From assembly GCA_022559845.1 (NCBI GenBank), contig CM040121.1:569830140-569894139 (forward strand): 64,000 nucleotides of DNA, given 5' to 3'. Below are positions 12,130 through 22,203 of this stretch, one piece after another. Within the stretch, counting starts at the first letter, position 1, and the number at the start of each line of letters is the position of its first letter. This stretch comes from Amorphophallus konjac. Its lineage: Eukaryota > Streptophyta > Magnoliopsida > Alismatales > Araceae. Under the pieces are notes generated by a model. The model was not told the DNA's origin. It saw nothing but the letters and a program-made list of their open reading frames with translations, and did not search any database. The position numbers and the translations under genes were made by a program.

Positions 12130-13350
12130 TACTAAAATTGACGCACGTTCGGCAAACATTTGAACGGGTTCACCTCGATTTCCGCCGCGTTTCTATTACG
12201 GACCTGTGTCTGAACATGAAAAGACCCGTGAGCAACCAACATGGCCGACGGCTCCCACCCCGACGTGGTCGTGACCCGGTATTGTTCTGGGCCGATAGCT
12301 CGCCAAATCGGATTCACCCTATCGGGATTCGTTCCCCCCTTTTTCATTAAAATTGCCGCAAACTCGGCATACATTTGTACGGGGTTGTTTCTATCTATGT
12401 CGTACCTTCAATATGGACCCTCGTCCGAATATCAAGTGGTCCGCAAGTGACCGACAGAAATCTGAATAGAATGAGATGGCTCCTGTCATCCCTGGACCCT
12501 TTGCATGGGAAGGTCAGCAGGGCCCCCGTGGGCCATGCTTAGACCTCGGGCTTATCCCGATTATGGTCATTGTATGACTCATATCCTCGGCCTATAGCTC
12601 GCTCCCTTCGAACACGTTTCAATTTTGGAATCTAGTCCCGGGACTCTTCCCCGTTGCCCTTGGGCACCGGAATCATTAATGATGCCCGCGCAAGCCTCGT
12701 TCGGACCACGGGAGGCGCCCCCGGTATGGTCTTGACTCGATCTCGCACCGGGCCAATAGATTTACCGGTTTCCTACTACACTAGTCGAGATTTAATCGAA
12801 TGTTTTCAGTGTCTCGGAATAATGTATTTGCCGTATCACAGCATACATATGTTCCAGGTCCTCCTGCGACGATTATGATACTCTCAAGCTGGACACCCGT
12901 ATGAATATTAAACGGTCTCCCGAATGACCGACACGTTTCGAACGTCCGCTTCCCTAGACACATGGCCTTTCAGCCGATTCAAGGGATATTCCCTCGTTGC
13001 CCCTTGGCACCGGAAATATCAATGACGCTCATGCAAGTCTTGTTTCGACCGCGGAGGGTCCATCGCAGTATGGTCGCAACTTGCTCTTGCACCGGGCCAA
13101 CAGATTTACTGGTTTTTGATCGCTCCAACCGAGGCTCAGCTGAACGTTTTCCGCTCTTCCGAACAATAAATTTGCCGTACCTTGGCATACATACGTTCCG
13201 ATTTTCCCGCAACAATCACGATTTTATCGAGCCGGACATTCGTCCGAACATTAAATGGTCAGTACACGACCGACATGATCGCGAATGTTTTCTTCTTACC
13301 CTCATACGGGAGTTTCGATACTTCCTAATAGACCTTTCGTGCAATTAATT
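12130..13350 (+). repeat. degenerate ~350-470-bp repeats in LTR tail
   Basis: The phrase GGACAC-CGTC-GAATATTAAATGGTC followed by GACCGACA recurs near 12415, 12888 and 13232, each preceded by TTGCCGTA-C-GGCATACAT. A first weaker unit lies near 12140-12230. The 3' LTR repeats the pattern, and so does the older LTR at 27222-28545 (about 27440, 27915, 28178). Confidence 0.6.
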
Positions 13351-13606
13351 TCTTGGCAATGAGGCCCTGAATCTCGGCGATTAATCAAGGGTGTTCCCTC
13401 GTATGGGGGATGTAAATGACGCCGTGACCTTTACGGCGCGACGGGTTTTGGTCCTGACACGAACTACACAATCGTCTGACGAAGTCAGATCGAGCGCACC
13501 ATGGGCTCTTCGGGGCCCAAATAAATTGTCACTTCGGTGACTGGCACGCCCACGCACTTAATAGACGAACAACCTGAACAAGTAAATTTAAGTGCGTCCA
13601 CAAGTC

Positions 13607-13624
13607 TGGCACGCCCGGTGGGAC
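13607..13624 (+). other. primer binding site of LARD
   Basis: TGGCACGCCCGGTGGGAC begins four bases after the LTR end. TGGC at this place is typical of gypsy primer sites; the sequence resembles the tRNA-Arg-type sites I recall for Tat-group elements. The tRNA assignment is not checked. Confidence 0.65.
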
Positions 13625-14459
13625 CAAACCACCCTTCATCTCTTCGCCGAGATTCAGGGCCTCATGGCCCCCTAATAAACGATGTTTGCCTGCTTTGATG
13701 AATTGCAGGTGGTGTCTTCGCCTGCCCTATGGGGAGAAAAGCCACTAGGCGCAATCATCTTCGTGGCCTCGGAGATGCTACCCCGGGGCACATGCAGCTT
13801 CCAGGGATTGTGGAGGCCATCGCTAAAAAAAGGAGAGAAGAAGGGAGGGGAAATCAAACCCCCCTGTCCTCATGAAGAAAGAGAAGAAAAGGAGAAAAGA
13901 AGAAAAGAAGAAAAGAAAGAAGCAAAAAAGGAAGAGAAAGAATCGGCGAGAGAGGGTTGTACGGCCATATCCACCGACACCCGTGCTAAAAAAGGAATTA
14001 CCACTGTGGGATTGGTGCGGTGGAGCGAACCACTCATCCCCTCCTTGGGGGGGTGAGCGCTCTCCTGCGCTCCCACCTTGGCCTATCATGCAAAAAAAGG
14101 AGAAGAAAAGAAAAGAAAAGACAAAAGGAAGGGTTGGCAAGCATCGCCGACCAAAAGAACAAGAAGAAGGACGGCATCCCGCCTGGCTCCAGGAGGCTCC
14201 AAGTCCGCGGTGCAATGACTCGGCCCGTTCCTCCTTCCTGCTGCCCCGGTCCGGCATAAGACGACCCCTCGAGTGGCTGTTAGAAGATCCAACAAACTAC
14301 GATCATAGCTTGATGAGTTGCTGCCCGTTGTGGGGAATGCTTTATAGTAATGAGGCCAAGCACGGCCACCACTCCCGAAGAGAGCATGCGCATACCCCGC
14401 CATGGGGGATGAGAAGAAGATATATACCCTGCTACGGGGGCATAGGAGGTAAAAAAGAA
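13625..14459 (+). other. LARD leader, no gene found
   Basis: The stretch has two A/G-rich tracts (13830-13950 and 14090-14170) and GC-rich spacer. Frames here are short, overlap on both strands and show no gag-like motif, so the element lacks a coding start where gag would normally be. Confidence 0.6.
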
Positions 14460-17190
14460 ATACACCCCATTCCCAGGGGCACATGAAGAGAATCCGCCCC
14501 GACTGAGGGGCACACAAAGCAAAAGCTACACCCGGCTTCGGGGCATTTGAAGAAGAATCCGCCCCGACCTGGGGACGTAAGAAGAAATAGAGCTGTGCCC
14601 CGGCTTAGGGGCATTTGAAGGGGAAATACACCCTTATATGGGGGCACCTGAAGCAAAAGACATATCCCGCCATGGGGGCATAAGAATCGAAGAATTCACC
14701 CCGGCCTGGGGACACAGAAAAAAAAGAAACTCACCCTGGCTTAGGGGTATATGAAGAAGGAACGTACCCCGGCCTGGGGGCATAAGAAACAAAAGCACAC
14801 CCCCACGCTAGGGGCATATGGAGAGGAATGCACCTCGCCCAGAGGGGCACAAAAAGTATAAGAACACACCCTGGCATAGGGGCATTTGAAGAAGAAACAT
14901 ACCCCGCCAGGGGGCATAGAAGTCATGAAGAATACGCCCCGGCTTAAGGGCATTTGAAGAAGTCACATCCCACCTCGGGAGCATGAGAAGCAGCAAGAAT
15001 ACACCCCGGCCTAGGGGTATTTGAAGAAGAAATATACCCCGCCTGGGGGCATAGAAGCCGTAAAGAACACGCCTCGGCTGAGGGGCATTTGAAGAAGCTA
15101 CATCCTGCCTTGGGAGTATAAGAAGAAAAGAGTCCACCCCTTCTTAGGGGTATTTGAAGAAGAAACACACCCCGCTATGGGGGCATAGAAGCCATAAAGA
15201 ATACGCCCCGGCTTAGGGATATTTGGAGAAGGAGGATACCCCGCCTCGGGGGACATTGCAAGCAGCGATACACCCCACTTTGGGGGCACAAGAAGCAAAC
15301 ATTCCCCAGCGTGTCGGGGCAGAAGAAGAAGAATTCCCCCCTCGGGGGCATATAAAAAAAGAAAAGCAAAGATACACCCGGTGCCCGGCGCACATGAAGA
15401 GAAAGGCACCTCCCTTTGGGGGCACAACAAGCGACAAAGATACACCCCGACTGAGAGGCACAGGAAGAGAAATACACCCCTGCGCCAGGGGCATATGAGA
15501 CAAAACTATATCCCGATTTAGGGGCATTTGAAGCAAAGACTTCACCCCGCCTCAAAGGGGGGGACATAAGAAGCGAAAGATATACCCCACGTCGGGGACA
15601 TATGAAGTCAGGAATCACACCCCCGTCTTAGGGGTATTTGAAGAAGAAGCATACCTCGCCTCGAGGGCCTAGAAGCTATAAAGAGCACGCCCCGACTCAG
15701 GGGCATATGAAGAGAAGTCCACCCCGGCCTAGGGGTATTTGAAGAAGAAACATACCCCGCTATGGGGCATAGAAGCCATAAAGAACACGCCCCGGCTTAG
15801 GGGTATTTGAAGAAGATGCATCCCACCTCGGGAGCATAAGAAAGAGAAGAATACATCCCATCTCAGGGATATTTGAAGAAGAAATATACCCCGCCAGGGG
15901 GCATAGAAGCCATAAAGAATATGCGCCGGCTCAGGGGCATTTGAAGAAGAAACATACCCCGCCTGGGAGACGCAGAAGCAAAGAGACAGAGTATACCTCC
16001 ACCCGGGGGCACCGAAGCAAAGAGGCATACATCCCGACCTGGGAGCACATGAAGAAAGAATATACCCCGACCCAGGGGCGTCAGAAGAAGAAACATACGC
16101 CCCGATCCAGGGACATGAAAAGCAAGAGAATATGCCCTGCGAAAAGAGTATGAGAAACATGAAGAATGTACCCCAGCCTAGGGGCACAGAAAGAGACACA
16201 CTCCGTCCTTGGCGAATAATTAGCAGAAGCACCTACCCCAGCCTGGGGGCACAAAAATACACTCCGCCCTTGGCGCATAAGAAGCAGAAGCATTTACCCC
16301 GACCCGGGGCACAGAAATAAAGAGACATACATCCCGATCTGGGAGCATAAGAAGAAAGATATATTCCGCCCAAGCGGCATTTGAAGAGACAACATATCCT
16401 GCTTCGGGGGCACAGAAGCCGTAAAGAGATACATCCCCGCCTCAGGGGGGCGTAAGAAGCAAAAGATACACCCCGTCCTTAGGGGGGCATAAGAATCAAA
16501 AGATACACCCCCGTCCCGGGGGCATTTGAAGAGAGCTACGCCCCGTACCAGGGGCATATGAAGAAGAAACATACCCCGTCTGGGGGCATAGAATCCATGA
16601 AGAGTATACCCCGGCTTGGGGGCATTTGAAGAGAGCTACACCCCGTACCAGGGGCATATGAAGAAGAAACATACCCCGGCTTGGGGGCATTTGAAGAGAG
16701 CTACACCCCGTACCAGGGGCATATGAAGAAGAAACATACCCCGCTTGGGGTCATAGAAGCCGTGAAGAGTATACCCCGGCTTGGGGGCATTTGAAGAGAG
16801 TTATACCCCGTACCAGGGGCATATGAAGAAGAAACATATCTCGCCTCGAGGGCCTAGAAGCTGTAAAGAACACGCCCCGGCTCAGGGGCATATGAAGAGA
16901 AGTCCACCCTGGCTTATGGATATTTGAAGAAGAAACATACCCCACCTGGGGGCATAGAAGCCGTGAAGAGTATACCCCACCATGGGGGCATTTGAAGAGA
17001 GCTACACCCCGCCTCGGGGGCATTAAAAAAAATGCACCCTTGTCTGGGGACATAGAAGTCAAAAAAAAATACGCCCCGCCTGGGGGCACAGCAGCGAAGA
17101 GGCAAAACACACCCCCTCAGGGGGGATGCATACCAAATGAAGCTACACCCCAACCTGGGGGCATATTAAGAGAAATACACTCCAGCGTGG
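14460..17190 (+). repeat. internal array B: ~40-45-bp units with CCCC/GGGG arms
   Basis: More than 60 units follow the pattern ACCCCG, 4-8 variable bases, GGGGGCAT, then TTGAAGAAGAAACAT or variants such as AGAAGCCATAAAGA. Each unit has C-run and G-run arms that can pair as a short hairpin in RNA. At 16540-16830 a two-unit higher-order form (TTTGAAGAGAGCTACACC then CATATGAAGAAGAAACAT) repeats almost exactly. The minus-strand frames, up to 167 codons and rich in Cys, Phe, Pro and Gly, reflect the repeat and are not genes. Confidence 0.9.
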
Positions 17191-17219
17191 AAGCATTAAT
17201 GAGAAAAGAATATCAGAAT

Positions 17220-18600
17220 AAAGAAAAAGACACGCATGAGGCAGACGTGGTCTTTGAGCCCGCCTCATCACACAAAAGAAGAGAAGAAAAGAAAGAATAC
17301 ACATGAGGCAGACGTGGTCCTCGAGCCCGACTCATCACGCAGAAGAAGAGAAGAAAAGAAAGAACAGTCATGAGGCAGACGTGGTCCTTGAAGCCGCCTC
17401 TCCACAAAAGAAGAAAAGAAAGAACAGTCACGAGGCAAACATGGTCTTTGCGCCTACCTCTTCACAAAAGAAGAAGAGAAGAAGAGAAAGAAGAGTCACG
17501 AGGGGAACATGGTCTTTGTACCCGCCTCTCCACACAAAAAAAGAAGAGAAGAAGAAAGAGAACAACCATGAGGCAAGCATGACCTTTGCACCCGCCTCTC
17601 CACAAAAGAAGAAAAGAAAGAACAGTCACGAGGCAAACATGGTCTTTGCGCCTGCCTCTCCACAAAAGAAGAAGAGAAGAAGAGAGAGAGCAGTCACAAG
17701 GTGAACATGGTCCTTGCACCTGCCTCTCCATAAAAGAAGAAGAGAAGAAAAGAAAGAACAGTCACGAGGCAAACATGGTCCTTGCACCTGCCTCTCCACA
17801 AAAGAAGAAGAGAAGAAGAGAAGAAGAGAGAGAACAGTCACGAGACGAACATGGTCCTTGCACCTGCCTCTCCATAAAAGAAGAAGAGAAGAAAAGAAAG
17901 AACAGTCATGAGGCAAACATGGTCCTTGCACCTGCCTCTCCATAAAAGAAGAAGAGAAGAAGAGAAAGAACAGTCATGAGGCGAACATGGTCCTTGCACC
18001 TGCCTCTCTAAAAAAGAAGAAGAGAAGAAGAAAAAGAGCAGTCACAGGGCGAACATAGTCTCTGCACCTGCCTCTCTACAAAAGAAGAAGAGAAGAGAAA
18101 AAGGAGACATGAGGCGAACATGGTCCTTGCACCTGCCTCTCCATAAAAGAAGAAGAGAAGAAGAGAAAGAGCAGTCACGGGGCGAACATGGTCTCTGCAC
18201 CTGCCTCACTACAAAAGAAGAAGAGAAGAGAAAAAAGAGACATGAGACGAACATAGTCCTTGCACCTACCTCTCCATAAAAGAAGAAGAGAAGAAGAGAA
18301 AGAACAGTCACGAGGTGAACATGGTCTCTGCACCTGCCCCTCCATGAAAGGAGAAGAGAAAGAACAGTCACGGGGCGAACACGGTCCTTGAACCCACCTC
18401 TTCACACAAAAGAAGAGAAGAAAAGAAAGAAATGACTATGAGGCAAGCATGATCTTTGCATCGCCTCTCCATAACAGAAGAAGAGAAGAAGAGAAAGAAG
18501 AGTCACGAGGCATACATGGTCTTTGCACCTGTCTCCCCACACAAAAGAAGAAAAAAAAAGAGACATGATACAGACGTGGTCTTCGAACCCGCCGCTTCAC
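17220..18600 (+). repeat. internal array C: ~70-80-bp units, GA-rich
   Basis: About 18 units carry GAGGCAAACATGGTCCTTG, CACCTGCCTCTCCA and a run of AAAGAAGAAGAGAAGAAG ending AACAGTCAC. Neighbouring units between 17640 and 18060 are nearly identical, indicating recent local amplification, while the edges are more diverged. The polypurine segment varies in length between units. Confidence 0.9.
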
Positions 18601-18679
18601 AAACCCTTCTCCTTGGCTCATGTATCCTACTACCCGACGCCCTTTGGCTCAGTCATTCCGGCCAAGGCCCACTGTCATG

Positions 18680-19400
18680 ATTAATCCACCCGTCCCACCG
18701 CGCTCTCCGATATCTTTTCGGCTTTACAGCCTACTCCTAACATCTCTCGGCTTGTCAGCCTGCTCCCAATATCCCTTGGCTTTTTAGCCTACTTCCTAAT
18801 ATCTTCGACTCTTGTAGCCTGCTTCCCAGAATTCGACCTTTACGGCCTGCTTCCCAGAATTTGGCCTTCACGGCTCGCTTCCCATAATTTCGGCTCCTGC
18901 AGCCCGCTTCCCAATATCTTTGGCTCTCGCAGCCTTCTTCCCAGAATTCGGCCTTTACGGCCTGCTTCCCAGAATTCGACCTTCACGGCCCGCTTCCCAA
19001 TTTCAACTTTTACGGCCCGCTTCCCAATATCTTTGACGCTCGTAGCCTATTTCCCAGAATTCGGCCCTTGCGGCCTGCTTCCCAGAATTCGGCCTTCACG
19101 GCCCGCTTTCCCAATTTCAGCTTCTGCAGCCCGCTTCCCAATATCTTTGGCTCTCGCAGCCTGCTTCCCAGAATTCGGCCTTTACGACCTGTTTCCCAGA
19201 ATTCGGCCTTCACGGCCCGCTTCCCGTAACTTCGGCCCCTGCAGCTCGCTTCCCAACTTTGGCTCCTGCAGCATGCTTATCATAATTTGGCTATCGTAGC
19301 CCGCTCTCCTCGATTTTTGGCTATTGTGGCCTACTTCCAATATCAACTTCGGCCTTCACGGCCCGCTTCCCTAATGTCCTTTCAGCCGTTCGTGGTCTGC
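18680..19400 (+). repeat. internal array D, first block: ~35-bp units
   Basis: Units read TTCGGCCTTCACGGCCCGC, TTCCCAGAA or TTCCCAATATC, alternating with TTTGGCTCTCGCAGCC. Each unit contains a GGC...GCC inverted pair. A second block of the same family occurs at 20645-21285, separated by 1.2 kb of non-array DNA. Confidence 0.88.
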
Positions 19401-20640
19401 TTCCCTAATACCTTTACTACCACTATACTTATACGTAACAGTAATATTTTTTTATGCAAAAAAAAAAAAAACAAAACAAAACAAAAAGAAAACAAAACAA
19501 AACAAAAAGAAAACAACAAAACGAACATAAAAAAAGAAAGAGAAAAGAAAGAAGAGAATGCATGATTGCCCTGCTTGCATGGTTGCTTAATATAGAATAA
19601 TACACCTCCTTGAAATTTTCTAGGACCGTATTTCCTTGCTAAATAATATCGCTCCGATTCCGGATGCACGCGCGTCACGGCGTACACTCAAAGGGAACTC
19701 AATTATGGCAAGTGCACACGTCAAGGGGAAGAGCCATGGCTGAATCGTTAAGCCCAACTCACAAAATAAACCTGAGGCAACGCTCCCACACTTAGCACTT
19801 AATGTGTTCAATAGCTTTCAACCATAGGGATTGCCCGAATTCCTTCTTAGCACTCTACGGAGACTTGAATCCCTGCACTCGCGTGAAATGTAATCGTGAG
19901 GAAAAAGCTGCCTACCCCCACTGAAAAAAAAAACAAAAAAAAAGAGAGAGAAAAAAAATGATGCAAAAAAGAAGAAGAGAGAAACGTGAATCTGAGTAGC
20001 TGGGAATCCCCATTGAGACACATGAGGAGACTCGCGCGAAATGGTGAAGCGAATTACAGTAAGGATGAAACCAATTAGCCGGGAATCCCCATTGAGACAT
20101 ATGAGGAAACTAGCGTCAAACGGTGGAATCCGCAATAGAATCACAATAAGGACGAATCTTAGTAGCCGGGAATCCCCATTGAGACACATGAGGAGACTCG
20201 CGCCGAACGGTAAAATCTGCTACCAAAATAAACAAGTGGGGGCTGTGTGAAGCTACCGAAAGTCGAAAGCCTGGAACTAATGTGTAGGCGCTAGAGTGAT
20301 CCTCGAGTGTCACCAGGAAAACTTGCATATCCCTATGGTTAGGGCTCTTTGTTCACACATTTGCACTGCCACGCCACATAGAATTACCTCGGGTGAAATG
20401 CGTAAATTAAGGCTATGCATGCAAGACGTGCGATATCCTCTTGACGGGTGCACCACCCCTCAATTGTGCCTCATGACCCGCACCGTGTCTGCGAATTATG
20501 GACGATGTCCCTATCCCATGCCCTATAGAGGGAGCTATCACATACGTATATTTATGTTATGTCTGCTAATGAATGCATGCATGCTTGAATAAAAAAATAA
20601 TAATAAAACAAAAAAATAAAAAAATAATGTGTGTATACAG
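19401..20640 (+). other. LARD internal spacer with three ~87-bp repeats
   Basis: This is the longest non-array interior segment. It has an A-rich tract (19447-19560), and between about 19990 and 20215 three units containing GGGAATCCCCATTGAGACA and ATGAGGA(G/A)ACT. The frames are short (up to about 123 codons) on both strands and I recognise no protein. It is the place to look for gag-pol remnants with a profile search; I see none. Confidence 0.5.
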
Positions 20641-20644
20641 TAAA

Positions 20645-21285
20645 ATCAATTTCGACTATCGCAGCCTATTTTCCCAGCTCTGGCTCGTAGAGCCCAATCT
20701 TGGCCCCCCCATGGCCTACCTCTTGCCCTCGCGGCTCGTTAATCTCCCAACTCCGGCTTCTGTAATCTGCTTCCCCGATTCGGTCTTCACGGCCCGCTTC
20801 CCATAATTTCAGCTCTTGCAACTCGCTTCCCAATATCTTTGGCTCTTGCAGCTTGCTTCACGGAATTCGGCTCTCATAGCTTGCTTCCCAGAATTCGGCC
20901 TTCACGGCCCGCTTCCCATAATTTCGGCTCTTGCAGCCCGCTTCCCAACATCTTTGGCTCTTGCAGCCTGCTTCCCGGAATTCGGCTCTCATAGCCTGCT
21001 TCCCAGAATTCGGCCTTCGCGGCTCACTTCTCATAATTTCGGCTCTTGCTGCCCGCTTCCCAATATCCTTGGCTTTATAAGCTGCTCCCCCAATTCGGCC
21101 TCCGCGGCCCGCTTCCCGACTTTGGCTCTTCTGGCCTGCTTCCCTTTGGCTTTTATAGCCTGCTTCACAACTTTGGCTCTTGTAGCCTGCTTCCCTCGGC
21201 CCCCATGGCCCGCTTTCCCAAGTCTGGCTCTGGCAGCCTGCTCCCCAAATTTCAGCTTTCGCAACCCGCTTCCGTGATTTGAGGA
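20645..21285 (+). repeat. internal array D, second block
   Basis: The units are the same as at 18680-19400 (TTCGGCTCTCATAGCC, TGCTTCCCAGAATTCGGCC and similar). The 153-codon plus frame and 169-codon minus frame across it arise because the period keeps frames open. Confidence 0.86.
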
Positions 21286-21359
21286 CACTAAATAAATTCT
21301 CACCCCACGTTTACGTGCAAGGGAATATAGAAGAGGAGAAAAGAGAAGAGAAAAAAAAT

Positions 21360-22150
21360 AAGAGAAGAAGAGACAAACAAACCATGTCGGCTCCCGGCAC
21401 CCTATTGGCGCTGACGAAGAGACAAAGAGACTAACAGAGCATGTTAGCTCCCGACGCCCCGTCGGCACTGACGAAGAGACAAAGAGACCAACATACTGCT
21501 TCAGTTCCCGGCATCCCGTCGGCACTGATGAAGAGACCAATATGCTGCTTCAGTTCCCGACACCCCGTCGGCACTGATGAAGAGACCAACATGCTGCTTT
21601 AGTTCCCGACATCCCGTCGGCACTGATGAAGAGACCAATATGCTGCTTCAGTTCCCAACACCCCGTCGGCACTGATGAAGAGACCAACATACTGCTTCAG
21701 TTCCCGGCACCCCACCGGCACTGATGAAGAGACAAAGAGACCAACATGTCATGTCAGTCCCCAACACCCCGTCGGCACAGACGAAGAGAAGAAGAGACCA
21801 ACATACCACGTTAGCGCCCGGCAACCTATCGGCACTAACGAAGAGAAGAAGAGACCAACATACCACATCATTCTCCGTCTTCGGTCGACACTGAGGACGA
21901 GAAGGAGAGACAAACAAACCATGTCAGCTCCCAACACCCTGTCGGCACTGACGAAGAGAAGAAGAGACAGACAAACCATGTCAGCTCCTGACACCCTGTC
22001 GGCACTGACGAAGAGAAGAAGAGACAGACAAACCATGTCAGCTCCCGACACCCTGTTAGCACTGACGAAGAGAAGGAGAGACAGATAAACCATGTCAGCT
22101 CCCGACACCCCGTCGACACCGCCAAAGAGAAAAAGAGACCAGTACACCCG
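21360..22150 (+). repeat. internal array E: ~60-bp units
   Basis: About 13 units contain GAAGAGACAAAGAGACCAAC, then ATG(T)C and CAG(C)TCCCGACACCC(C/T)GTCGGCACTGA. Units at 21510-21700 and 21900-22080 form two sub-families (GCTGCTTCAGTT and AACCATGTCAGCT). This array ends just before the polypurine tract, the position where tandem arrays are known in Tat/Ogre 3' untranslated regions. Confidence 0.9.
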
Positions 22151-22187
22151 CGGGCACCGCCCGGCTCATCCTTCGCCTGCGCTACCC

Positions 22188-22203
22188 GTGGGTGGGAGGC
22201 ATT
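22188..22203 (+). other. polypurine tract candidate of LARD
   Basis: GTGGGTGGGAGGCATT abuts the TGTGG start of the 3' LTR. The position and purine content fit the plus-strand primer. Confidence 0.65.

Larger units (their letters stand above)
9632..13602 (+). repeat. 5' LTR of LARD element (3,971 bp)
   Basis: Order inside: unique start (9632-9810), short-period array around GCGGCACGCCC (9811-10205), TATA box (10384), GA-rich transcribed-type region (10420-10800), second short-period array around CGCCGGCACACCC (11063-11650), AAT microsatellite (about 11713-11733), AT-rich spacer, and a tail of degenerate ~350-470-bp repeats (12130-13350). It is about 1.05 kb shorter than the 3' LTR because of two gaps, both inside array sequence. 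All open frames inside are array or GA-tract artefacts. Confidence 0.87.

Noticed and set aside
14460..17153. Many minus-strand ORFs of 70-167 codons rich in Cys, Phe, Pro and Gly
   Set aside because: They follow the 40-45-bp array and are open in more than one frame; no start context, domain or non-repetitive part.
9811..22150. CRISPR-like regular repeats
   Set aside because: Units are degenerate, spacers are not unique fixed-length sequences, no cas genes, and the DNA is from a plant.
13603..22203. Hidden gag-pol inside the LARD
   Set aside because: I looked for RT (DD), integrase (DDE, HHCC), knuckle (CCHC) and protease wording in the given frames and found none; a profile search could still find a very decayed trace.
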